Source: a bacterium
Lineage (GTDB): Bacteria > Myxococcota_A > Bradymonadia > UBA7976 > UBA1532
Length of the DNA stretch: 5,869 nucleotides
Assembly (NCBI GenBank): GCA_030424955.1
Contig: JAUHVS010000411.1
Location: forward strand, 1 to 5,869
Direction: 5' to 3'
Numbering within the stretch: the stretch's first letter is position 1; each line of letters starts with the position of its first letter. The notes beneath the pieces are model-generated. The model searched no databases. It was not told the DNA's origin and worked only from the letters and a program-made list of their open reading frames with translations. The translations under genes were made by a program, and so were the position numbers. This document shows, piece by piece, positions 1 through 5,869 of this stretch.

Positions 1-1
1 C

Positions 2-1135
2 CGGACCTTCCGCCGGGTGGTTGGGCCGTCGGTGCGGCTGGCGCCGGTGGTGAAGGCCAACGCCTATGGGCACGGGCTGTCCATCGCGGCCCGGGCCTTC
101 GCCTCGGCCGGGGCCGACTGGCTGTGTGTGCACTCCCTGGCCGAGGGCCGGGCCGTGCGGGCCGCCGGGCTGACGCTGCCCGTGATGGTGCTGGGGCCCG
201 TCCTGCTCGACGAGCTGGCCGAGGCCGTGGCGCTGGACCTGCGGCTGGTGGTCTACAACCACGAGACCGTCGCCCGCCTCGCGGCGCTCAACCTGCCGGC
301 GCGGCTGCACCTCAAGATCGAGACCGGCAACCACCGCCAGGGCCTGGAGCCCGACGCCGCGCTCGCGCTCGCCGCCCAGATCGCGGGGACCCCGGGGCTG
401 GTGTTGGAGGGGGTGTCGAGCCACTTCGCCAACATCGAGGACACCACCGATCACAGCTACGCGCGGCACCAGCTCGCGCGGTTCGAGGCCACGGTCGCGC
501 GGCTGCGGGCGGCGGGTCACCCCGTGCCCATCCGGCACCTGGCGAACAGCGCCGCGACCCTGCTGTGGCCGGATCAGGCCTTCGAGATGGTGCGGGTGGG
601 CCTGGCCGCCTACGGGCTGTGGCCGTCGGGCGAGACCCAGGTGGCGGCCACCTTGGCCGGGCGGCACGTAGAGCTGGTGCCGGCGCTCACCTGGAAGACC
701 CGCGTGGCCCAGATCAAGGCGGTGCCCGAGGGGGCGTACGTCGGCTACGGCTGCAGCTACATGACCACCTACCCGACGCGGCTGGCGATCCTGCCGGTGG
801 GCTACGCCGAGGGCTACGACCGCCAGCTGGGCAACCTGGCCCATGTGCTGGTGGGGGGGCGGCGGGCGCCGGTGCGGGGCCGGGTGTGCATGAACATCAC
901 CATGGTGGACGTGACCCACACGCCGGCGGCGGCGCTGGAGGACGAGGTGGTGCTCATGGGCCGGCAAGGGCAGGACGCGATCACCGCCGAACAGCTGGCG
1001 GCCTGGGCGGGCACCATCAACTACGAGGTGGTGGCGCGCATCAGCCCCGACGTGCCCCGGGTGGAGCAGTCCCCCGAGGCGCGGCCGGTCACGCGCTCGC
1101 CCTATCGCCCGCCGAAGGCCCCGTCGGGCGTGTAG
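2..1135 (+). CDS. alr: Alanine racemase, 5' end cut off by the window edge
   Basis: Pyridoxal-phosphate enzyme that interconverts L- and D-alanine in the cytoplasm, supplying D-Ala for peptidoglycan. Residues are counted from the first full codon at nt 2 (377 visible). The PLP-lysine motif VVKANAYGHG has its Lys at residue 18. In well-studied family members this Lys lies near residue 39, so about 20 N-terminal residues are missing and the in-frame GTG at 17 is not the start. Further family motifs are HLKIETGNHRQG (Lys105, the position carboxylated in some homologues; Arg112), SSHFANIEDTTDHSYA, VGYGCSY with catalytic Tyr249, LPVGYAEGYDR, GRVCMNITMVDVT and the closing TINYEVVARISP. The barrel and C-terminal beta domain are therefore complete. 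After the usual end (VPRV) there is a proline-rich tail of about 22 residues not typical of the family. The last 34 bp overlap the 3' end of the convergent kinase gene. Family assignment is secure; expression context is unknown. Confidence 0.96.
   Translation, partial: RTFRRVVGPSVRLAPVVKANAYGHGLSIAARAFASAGADWLCVHSLAEGRAVRAAGLTLPVMVLGPVLLDELAEAVALDLRLVVYNHETVARLAALNLPARLHLKIETGNHRQGLEPDAALALAAQIAGTPGLVLEGVSSHFANIEDTTDHSYARHQLARFEATVARLRAAGHPVPIRHLANSAATLLWPDQAFEMVRVGLAAYGLWPSGETQVAATLAGRHVELVPALTWKTRVAQIKAVPEGAYVGYGCSYMTTYPTRLAILPVGYAEGYDRQLGNLAHVLVGGRRAPVRGRVCMNITMVDVTHTPAAALEDEVVLMGRQGQDAITAEQLAAWAGTINYEVVARISPDVPRVEQSPEARPVTRSPYRPPKAPSGV
1102..1135. other. 34-bp tail-to-tail overlap of the racemase and kinase genes
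   Basis: The racemase stop (tag, 1133-1135) lies inside the kinase gene, and the kinase stop (cta on the plus strand, 1102-1104) lies inside the racemase gene. The overlap encodes the last residues of both proteins, outside either conserved domain. No intergenic terminator can exist here, so each transcript must end within the other gene or run on as antisense RNA. Confidence 0.85.
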
Positions 1136-3495
1136 TCCAAGGCGAGCCGGAAGCCCAGGTCATCGGCGGTGCCGTCCTCCCGCAGCCAGGCCCGCGCCGC
1201 CAGGTGGCAGCCGAGGCGGCGGGAGCGGAAGCCCCCGCCCCGGATCTCGCGCTGGCGGGGCGCCCGAGGGTGCGGGCTCTGGGTCCACTCGCGCACGCCC
1301 CCGGCGGTGTCGTGCACGCCATAGGGGCTGCAGTCCAGCGGATCGTCGACGGGGCTGGGGGCGCCACCGGTGGGGCCCTCGGCGCAGCGGCAGCGGGTGG
1401 GCTCCCAGCCGTTCCCCCAGGGGTAGCGCCGCCCGTCGGCCCCACGGGCCGCCTTCTCCCACTCCGCCCCGGTGGGCAGCCGCCAGGGCCGCTGATCCAC
1501 GGCGCGGCGCCAGGCGCAGTAGGCCTCGGCGTCCCGGGCGCTGACGCCGGTGACCGGGGTGTTGGGCGGGCCCTCGGGGTACCACCGACCGTCGCGGCCC
1601 GCGAGCCAGGCGACCCCGCGGGGCACATGGGCCTGCGCGCGCGCCACGTCGCCCGCAGCGGCGACCGCCGCCAGGAACTCCGCGTATTCGCCACAGGTGA
1701 CCGGCAGCCGCGCGATGAGGACGTCGGCCAGGTGCTGGCGGCTGGGCGGGGCGGCCCCCTCCACCGTGTCGGCCGTGCCCGCATGGAACGGGCCGGCGGG
1801 GATGTGCACGGTGCCGTCGGGGATGGCGCCGGGGGCGGGGAGCCGCAGCATGAACTCCGCCGTCTCCTGGCGGGTGATCTGCACGGCCAGGTGCGTGGTG
1901 CCCCCCCCGTGCTGAAGCTGCAGCCGGTAGCTGCCCATGGGCAGCGGATCGAGGGTGAGGGGCGTGACGCCGCAGGGCTCGGGGGCGCCGAGCACCAGGG
2001 CGTCGCCCCTCGGATCTGGTCCGAAGCGGGCGAGGGTCACCTGGGCGCCGGCCGGCAGGGTCAGCAGGCTCAGGGCGCCGTCGCCGATCCAGGCGGCGCG
2101 CAGGCCACCGGCCGGATCATGCCGCTCTGCCAAGGCGCGGAAGAGGTGCATCGCCGCCACGTCGCCCGCGCGCTCGGCCTCGAGGAAGCGGTACCAGGCG
2201 AGGTCCCGGAGGGCCTCGTGGGCCTCACGGCTGGTGGGCGACTCGCTCAGCACCTGCTCGAAGAGCGCGCTGGCTTGCCCGAAGGTGCGCTCCAGCTCGG
2301 CGCCCAGCGCCACCGCCTGCCGGCGGTCCGCCCACAGGGCCTCGATGTCGGCCGGGCCGTCCGCGGGCAGGCGCGCCGCGGCTCGCTCGGCCAGGCTGCG
2401 CAGGAGCCGGCGGCGGCGGCGGGCGAGCTCGCGGAAGTGTTGGCCGGTGCGGTGGGCGTCCCGCAGGCTGCGGGCGGCGGTGCGCACCTGCCGCAGCCGG
2501 GTGTGCCCCCCCGCGAGGCACGCCTCGACCTCGTCGCGCAGCTCCGTGGCGCTGCGGTAGCGCCCGCCCGGATCGCGGTCCAGGCAGCGCAGGATCACGG
2601 CCTCGAGATCGGGGGGCACGTCGGCCTCGGGCGCGGCCAGCCGCGGCGGGGTGATCTGCCCCTGGCGCACCTGCCGCAAGATGGCGTCGGTGTCGGGGCC
2701 CACCACGGGCGGGCGCAGGGTGAGCAGCTCGTAGAGGATCGCCCCCAGGGCGTAGATGTCGGTGGCCTCGTTCAGCCCGTCCACCAGGCCCATGGCCTGC
2801 TCCGGGCTCATGTAGCTGGGCGTGCCGGTGATGTGGCCCACCCGGGTGGAGAAGCGCGCCTCGTCGCGGCTGCCCTCGATGGGGTGGGGGACGTCGTCGC
2901 GCACGACCTTCGCCAGCCCCCAGTCCATCACGAAGACCTCGCCGAACTCCCCGAGCATGATGTTGGCGGGCTTCAGGTCGCGGTGGATCACGCCGCGGGC
3001 GTGGGCGTAGGCCACGGCCATGCAGACCTGCATGAACAGGTTCAGCAGCCGGACCCGGCCGTGCCCCTGCACGATGGCGGGGGTGCCGGCGCGCAGGCCG
3101 TCGAGGATCTCCTGCAGGGTGCGCCCCTCGACCAGCTGCATGGCGAAGTAGGGGCGCGCCTGCTCGTCGTGCCCGATCTCGTACACCGCCACGATGCCGG
3201 GGTGCTGCAGCTGGGCGGTGATGCGGGCCTCGGCCAGGAAGCGGGCCGCCGCGTCCGGCACCGCGCCCTCGGGATCCAGCGACTTCAGCGCAACCAGGCG
3301 CTTGAGCGTGCGATCGCGGGCGACCCGCACCACCCCCATGCTGCCCCGCGCCAGCTCAGCCTGCGTGTCGTACCGGGCAGGGCCGGCGGGCAGCTCGATG
3401 GGCAGGGGCTCAGCCGGCAGGTCCCACCCGTCGTCCACGGCGTCGCCAATGACCTCGGTGCCGCCGCCGGGGGGCGTCTTGGGATCGTGCGCCAT
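1102..3495 (-). CDS. Ser/Thr protein kinase with C-terminal FGE-like domain
   Basis: Predicted cytoplasmic signalling protein of 797 residues that phosphorylates Ser/Thr on unknown partners. The kinase domain spans about residues 42-329: glycine loop ARGSMG (49-54), VALK Lys71, alpha-C Glu89, HRDLKPAN (171-178), DWG replacing DFG (191-193), SPE (230-232). DWG is common in planctomycete- and myxobacteria-type kinases. A charged helical linker with an RRRRR run follows (about 333-460), then a PEGA-like beta segment (about 474-552), then an FGE-sulfatase-like domain (about 559-787) with PVTGVS, WRLPTGAEWEKAARG, YPWGN, GGVREW, RGGGF and LGFRLAL. No signal peptide or membrane segment is seen. The paired cysteines of true FGE are not both present (Ser758, Cys763), so formylglycine synthesis is unlikely and a binding role is more plausible. 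The ATG at 3495 is preferred: a weak GAG lies 5-7 nt upstream, whereas the in-frame GTG at 3558 adds 21 residues outside any domain and has no usable ribosome site. It is divergent from the lipoprotein gene. Confidence 0.93.
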   Translation of the reverse strand: MAHDPKTPPGGGTEVIGDAVDDGWDLPAEPLPIELPAGPARYDTQAELARGSMGVVRVARDRTLKRLVALKSLDPEGAVPDAAARFLAEARITAQLQHPGIVAVYEIGHDEQARPYFAMQLVEGRTLQEILDGLRAGTPAIVQGHGRVRLLNLFMQVCMAVAYAHARGVIHRDLKPANIMLGEFGEVFVMDWGLAKVVRDDVPHPIEGSRDEARFSTRVGHITGTPSYMSPEQAMGLVDGLNEATDIYALGAILYELLTLRPPVVGPDTDAILRQVRQGQITPPRLAAPEADVPPDLEAVILRCLDRDPGGRYRSATELRDEVEACLAGGHTRLRQVRTAARSLRDAHRTGQHFRELARRRRRLLRSLAERAAARLPADGPADIEALWADRRQAVALGAELERTFGQASALFEQVLSESPTSREAHEALRDLAWYRFLEAERAGDVAAMHLFRALAERHDPAGGLRAAWIGDGALSLLTLPAGAQVTLARFGPDPRGDALVLGAPEPCGVTPLTLDPLPMGSYRLQLQHGGGTTHLAVQITRQETAEFMLRLPAPGAIPDGTVHIPAGPFHAGTADTVEGAAPPSRQHLADVLIARLPVTCGEYAEFLAAVAAAGDVARAQAHVPRGVAWLAGRDGRWYPEGPPNTPVTGVSARDAEAYCAWRRAVDQRPWRLPTGAEWEKAARGADGRRYPWGNGWEPTRCRCAEGPTGGAPSPVDDPLDCSPYGVHDTAGGVREWTQSPHPRAPRQREIRGGGFRSRRLGCHLAARAWLREDGTADDLGFRLALDYTPDGAFGGR

Positions 3496-3499
3496 GTCG

Positions 3500-3502
3500 C
3501 TC
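3500..3502 (-). promoter_or_regulatory. Weak ribosome-binding core (GAG) for the kinase
   Basis: Read on the minus strand, GAG lies 5-7 nt before the ATG at 3495. It is only a minimal Shine-Dalgarno core, but better placed than the GGAG that directly abuts the alternative GTG at 3558 with no spacing. It supports the shorter 797-residue protein. Confidence 0.35.
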
Positions 3503-3533
3503 GCGCTGGGGGGGTGGGCCGGTCGACACGCTA

Positions 3534-3543
3534 GCAAGCTTGC
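3534..3543. repeat. Perfect 10-bp palindrome GCAAGCTTGC
   Basis: This self-complementary decamer is one of the few AT-containing spots in the divergent region. It lies 39 bp from the kinase start and 111 bp from the lipoprotein start. A dimeric regulator could bind it, but a 10-bp palindrome can arise by chance and no second copy was noticed. Confidence 0.3.
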
Positions 3544-3640
3544 GGGCGGTGCCGCCACCTCCGGGCGATGGGCCCGCCCTGTGGGCGCGCCCGCGCAGCC
3601 GGACGCGCACTGCGCCGGTGGGCCCGGGGCCCGGATCGGG

Positions 3641-3646
3641 TAGACT
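3641..3646 (+). promoter_or_regulatory. Candidate -10 box (TAGACT), possibly leaderless
   Basis: TAGACT fits the TANNNT form of a -10 box and ends 7 nt before the lipoprotein ATG, so transcription would start at or next to the start codon. The absence of a Shine-Dalgarno sequence in front of the ATG agrees with a leaderless mRNA. There is no recognisable -35 box, so this is only a candidate. Confidence 0.35.
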
Positions 3647-3653
3647 GCGCGGG

Positions 3654-3725
3654 ATGCGTCACCTCACACACCGCCGTCTTGGGGCGCTGGCCTGCCTGGC
3701 CTGCGCTGTCTCGTTGACCGCCTGC
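3654..3725 (+). other. Lipoprotein signal peptide and lipobox
   Basis: The basic n-region MRHLTHRR is followed by a hydrophobic core LGALACLACAVSL and the lipobox LTAC, with the lipidated Cys at residue 24 (codon 3723-3725). This is a textbook type II signal peptide and strongly supports the ATG at 3654. The mature protein begins C-L-P-D-D. In E. coli only Asp directly after the Cys gives inner-membrane retention, and here that residue is Leu. Outer-membrane sorting is therefore plausible, although sorting rules differ between phyla. Confidence 0.88.
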
Positions 3726-5869
3726 CTGCCCGACGACGCGCCCATCGGGCTGCGGCGCACGCCCCCGGGCGCCGGGCCGATGGTGGTCTTCACCTTGGCC
3801 GCGCAGCCGCTGCCCGACGTGCCGTTCCCCAACGACGTGCTGGCCCGGCCCGACGGCACCGCCGCCACCGGGCGCCGGCTCAACCTGTCGCTGGAGGGGC
3901 ACACAGCCCTCGAACGGCGGCTGCGGGCCGAGGGCCTCGCCCTCGATGGCTTCAGCGGCTTCGCGCCGATCACGGTGCGCTTCGACGGGCCGCTGGATCT
4001 GGCGGCCCTCGACGGGCGCGGGCGCCCCTTCAGGGCCGATCCCGTGCTCGTGGTGTGCCTGAGCCCGGCCTGCTTCGGCGAGGTGGCCCAGCTCGATCTG
4101 GGCCGTGGCTACTACCCGACCGCCGTCGTGGATCCCGCCCTGTACTTCGAGGGCGATCCCCGCGAGGGCGAAGAGGAGGTGCTGTTTGAGACCGTCGACG
4201 AGGATCTCGACGGCGACGGCGTGCTCGATCCCGGCGAGGACTCGGACGGTGACGGCGTGCTGGACCGCCCGAACGTGGGGCCGGACGGCACGCCGCTCAC
4301 CTGGTACGAGCTGGAGAGCGACACCCTGATCCTGCGCCCCCTGCAGCCCCTCGTGGCGGGGGCCACCTACGCGGTGGTGCTCACAGAGGCCGTGGTGGGC
4401 GCGAACGGCGCCCCGGTCCGCTCGCCCTTCGACTGGGTGCACCACCTGGAGCAGGCGCGGCCGCTGACGGAGCTGGCGGCGGCGCTGGCCCCCCACGGGC
4501 GGCAGATCGACGAGGTGGCGTTCGCTTGGACCTTCACCGTGCAGCAGGCGTCGGGGGTGCTCGAGACCCTCGCGGACGGGCTGGCCGGGGCGGGGCCCCT
4601 CGCCATGCTCGCCACGGAGTTCCCGGCCGATGTCTCGCGGCTGGACCGCCTGCAGACCGCCTCGGACGAGTCGAGCCTGCTGACCCGCGACGCGCTGGGG
4701 GAGCGGCTGGCGGTGCTGGCGGGCCAGACCTTCGCCAGGACTGACGGGGAGGCCCTGATCGCCGACTATGCGGCCGTCGATCATCTGGTGGCGGGTCGCT
4801 TCGTGTCGCCGGCGCTGCTCGTGGACGACGACGGCCTCGCCGAGGACGATCCGCGCTACCCGGCGGATCGCGATGAGACGCTGCGGCTCGGGGAGGCGCC
4901 GGTGCTGGGCCGCGCCGAGGTGCCGTTCTGGTGCGTCATCCCGAAGGCGACCCCCACCCACGCGCCCCCGTTTCCGGTGGTGCTGCTGGCCCCTGACTTC
5001 GGGGAGGGCCGGGTGCACCTGCTCACCTGGGCGGGCGCGTTCGCGCGGTACGGGCTCGCCACCTGCGCCCTCGACGGCTTCGGCCAGACCACGGCGCTGG
5101 ATCCCACCACCCAGGCCAGCCTGATGGCCCTGGAGCCCGGCGGGGCGCCCTCGCCGCTGGCGGTCAGCGCCATGACGGGCCGCGCGCGGGACCTCGACAA
5201 CGACGGGGATCTGGACCCCGACGGCGACTTCATGGCCGGCGAGCTCGCCCACAGCCGCGACATGGTCCGGCAGTCGGCGCTGGACTGGCTGCAGTTCGTG
5301 CGGGTGCTGCGGGGCTTCGACGGCACGCGGCGGTGGGCGGTGAGCCGGGCCGAGGGGGCCCTGGCGGGCGACTTCGATGGCGACGGGGTGCCCGATCTCG
5401 GCGGCCCCACGGTGGCGATGCACGCCACCGGGCGGGGCTTCGGCGGCAACCTGATGGTGCTGGTGGCGGCGGTGTCCCCCGACGTGTCTCGGCTGGCGCC
5501 GGTGTCGGCGGGCGCGGGCCTGATGGACGTGCTGGCGCGGACGGGCGACCAGGCGCTGGCGCACCCCTTCTGGAGCACGCTGCTGGGGCCGCTGGTGGTG
5601 GGCGTGCCGAGCGAGGGCGGCGCCACGGCCCTCACCGTCGTGCTGCCGGGCCGGCCCGCTGTGCCGGTGGCGTTCGATGAGCAGCTGCTGCCGGGGGACC
5701 GGGTGTCGCTGCGCACCCTCGACAACGGGCAGGTGGGGCAGGACGTGGCCAGCGGTATGGGCACCGTGCGGGTCGCCGTCGCAGGGGATGGCCCCGATCC
5801 GGACGAGGTGCGCGCTCGGCTGAAGGCCGCGGCCGCCGGGGACGATCCACCCCGGGCCGAAGAGCTGGG
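3654..5869 (+). CDS. Lipase-like lipoprotein with altered nucleophile elbow, 3' end beyond the window
   Basis: The frame is open from ATG 3654 to the window edge (738 codons, no stop). The N-terminus is a lipoprotein signal (lipobox LTAC, Cys24), so the product is probably exported and lipid-anchored. Residues about 43-300 resemble the N-terminal Ig-like region of bacterial extracellular lipases (Pla-1/cef, VolA): PFPND (57-61), DGFSGFAPITVRF, LRPLQPLVAGATYAVVLT (227-244), FAWTFTVQ (290-297). Residues about 437-700 look like an alpha/beta hydrolase: a central strand PVVLLAP (441-447), FARYGLATCALDGFG (463-477), SRDMVRQSALDW, then the elbow region. The elbow reads GRGFGG (593-598), so glycine 595 stands where GxSxG has its serine, and the HG-type oxyanion loop reads PDFGEG (447-452). 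Four DxDxDG loops suggest calcium binding. A later stretch LLPGDRVSLRTLDNGQ fits the C-terminal part of the family. Catalysis is probably lost, but this is inference. No Shine-Dalgarno precedes the start. An unrecognised enzyme using other residues is possible. Confidence 0.9.
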   Translation, partial: MRHLTHRRLGALACLACAVSLTACLPDDAPIGLRRTPPGAGPMVVFTLAAQPLPDVPFPNDVLARPDGTAATGRRLNLSLEGHTALERRLRAEGLALDGFSGFAPITVRFDGPLDLAALDGRGRPFRADPVLVVCLSPACFGEVAQLDLGRGYYPTAVVDPALYFEGDPREGEEEVLFETVDEDLDGDGVLDPGEDSDGDGVLDRPNVGPDGTPLTWYELESDTLILRPLQPLVAGATYAVVLTEAVVGANGAPVRSPFDWVHHLEQARPLTELAAALAPHGRQIDEVAFAWTFTVQQASGVLETLADGLAGAGPLAMLATEFPADVSRLDRLQTASDESSLLTRDALGERLAVLAGQTFARTDGEALIADYAAVDHLVAGRFVSPALLVDDDGLAEDDPRYPADRDETLRLGEAPVLGRAEVPFWCVIPKATPTHAPPFPVVLLAPDFGEGRVHLLTWAGAFARYGLATCALDGFGQTTALDPTTQASLMALEPGGAPSPLAVSAMTGRARDLDNDGDLDPDGDFMAGELAHSRDMVRQSALDWLQFVRVLRGFDGTRRWAVSRAEGALAGDFDGDGVPDLGGPTVAMHATGRGFGGNLMVLVAAVSPDVSRLAPVSAGAGLMDVLARTGDQALAHPFWSTLLGPLVVGVPSEGGATALTVVLPGRPAVPVAFDEQLLPGDRVSLRTLDNGQVGQDVASGMGTVRVAVAGDGPDPDEVRARLKAAAAGDDPPRAEEL
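4203..4274 (+). other. Two back-to-back EF-hand-like calcium loops in the lipoprotein
   Basis: Residues 184-195 read DLDGDGVLDPGE. They match the 12-residue EF-hand loop at positions 1, 3, 5 (Asp), 6 (Gly), 8 (Leu) and 12 (Glu). The next 12 residues (196-207, DSDGDGVLDRPN) repeat the pattern but end in Asn, more like a thrombospondin type-3 or dockerin loop. Such exported DxDxDG loops usually bind calcium structurally. They sit inside the N-terminal Ig-like region, between the strands before YFEGDP and those after LTWYELE. Confidence 0.7.
5190..5225 (+). other. Third DxDxDG loop of the lipoprotein
   Basis: Residues 513-524 read DLDNDGDLDPDG: Asp at loop positions 1, 3, 5, Gly at 6, Leu at 8, but Gly rather than Glu at 12. 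The loop lies between the first half of the hydrolase-like domain and the helix SRDMVRQSALDW, and probably holds a structural calcium ion. Confidence 0.55.
5370..5405 (+). other. Fourth DxDxDG loop, just before the nucleophile elbow
   Basis: Residues 573-584 read DFDGDGVPDLGG, with Asp at loop positions 1, 3, 5 and 9 and Gly at 6. It lies about ten residues before the elbow GRGFGG, a placement I recall from lipases of this type. Calcium here could order the elbow region. Confidence 0.55.
5430..5447 (+). other. Altered nucleophile elbow (GRGFGG instead of GxSxGG)
   Basis: Residues 593-598 are G-R-G-F-G-G, after the predicted beta strand TVAMHAT and before the helix NLMVLVAAVSPDV. This is the position of the catalytic serine elbow in alpha/beta hydrolases. 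The codon at the serine position is ggc (5436-5438), a glycine. I found no other GxSxG in the visible 738 residues. Confidence 0.7.

Larger units (their letters stand above)
3496..3653. promoter_or_regulatory. Divergent intergenic region between the kinase and the lipoprotein
   Basis: These 158 bp separate two divergent starts and must hold both promoters, unless either gene is read from further away. It is mostly G/C with few AT-rich hexamers. Visible elements are a -10-like TAGACT (3641-3646), a perfect palindrome GCAAGCTTGC (3534-3543), GGGCGCGCCC (3583-3592), paired GGGCCC (3620-3625 and 3627-3632) and, on the kinase side, a run of seven C 13-19 nt before its ATG. No TTGACA-like -35 box is obvious on either strand. 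No small gene is supported here. Confidence 0.6.

Noticed and set aside
17..19. GTG as the racemase start
   Set aside because: Codons 2-16 are in frame and fit the family (RTFRR before VVGP). Starting at 17 would remove part of the first helix before the PLP lysine, so the gene starts upstream of the window.
893..895. Asn in the racemase motif GRVCMN where many family members have Asp
   Set aside because: As I recall, this Asn goes together with KIETG and FANIEDTTDHSYA in one well-populated racemase subgroup, so it is probably a clade feature rather than a lost active-site residue.
1102..1300. FGE-like C-terminus as a diversity-generating retroelement target
   Set aside because: The fold can be such a target, but no template repeat and no reverse transcriptase gene are seen in the window.
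3342..3350. Kinase loop ARGSMG lacking the first glycine as a sign of a pseudokinase
   Set aside because: Lys71, Glu89, HRD and the DWG aspartate are all present, and Ala at the first position is common in kinases of this type.
124..3534. A 1136-codon open frame on the plus strand covering the kinase gene
   Set aside because: Its codons are in register with the kinase codons on the other strand, so a stop would need TTA, CTA or TCA in the kinase, which are rare at this GC content. The translation is Gly/Ala/Arg/Pro-rich with no family motif, while the minus strand encodes clear kinase and FGE-like domains.
3496..3558. GTG at 3558 as the kinase start
   Set aside because: The extra 21 residues belong to no domain, GGAG directly abuts the codon with no spacing, and the ATG at 3495 has a better-placed though weak ribosome site.
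3583..3632. GGGCGCGCCC and the paired GGGCCC as a terminator or operator
   Set aside because: In sequence this GC-rich, short G/C palindromes are frequent by chance. There is no T-run, and a terminator just before two start codons would make little sense.
3531..5564. A 677-codon open frame on the minus strand opposite the lipoprotein
   Set aside because: It is the same in-register antisense effect. The product is low-complexity and rich in Arg, His, Gly and Gln, whereas the plus-strand frame has a signal peptide and family motifs.

Overview
The window is very GC-rich (well over 70 % by eye, with G or C at almost every third codon position) and almost fully coding. It looks bacterial. A Ser/Thr kinase joined to a formylglycine-generating-enzyme-like (FGE-like) domain, next to a lipase-like lipoprotein carrying aspartate-rich DxDxDG loops, points to a Myxococcota-type or related deltaproteobacterial lineage. 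This is inferred from gene content and composition, not from a marker gene.

Layout: (1) 2-1135, + strand: alanine racemase, lacking only about its first 20 codons, which lie off the left edge. (2) 1102-3495, - strand: a 797-residue Hanks-type Ser/Thr protein kinase followed by a helical linker, a PEGA-like segment and a C-terminal FGE-like domain. Its 3' end overlaps the racemase tail-to-tail by 34 bp. (3) 3496-3653: a 158-bp divergent intergenic region, the only real non-coding stretch. (4) 3654 to the right edge, + strand: an exported lipoprotein, 738 codons visible and still open. It resembles the bacterial lipase / Pla-1-cef / VolA-type family, but glycine replaces the nucleophile serine of the expected GxSxG elbow.

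How they may work together: the racemase makes D-alanine for peptidoglycan and looks unrelated to the other two. The kinase and the lipoprotein share one divergent promoter region and may be co-regulated, but nothing in the sequence proves a functional link. The most notable observations are the apparently inactive hydrolase domain with its calcium-loop motifs, the kinase/FGE-like fusion without the paired copper-binding cysteines of a true FGE, and a possible leaderless start for the lipoprotein. No RNA gene, mobile element, CRISPR array or insertion sequence was seen.
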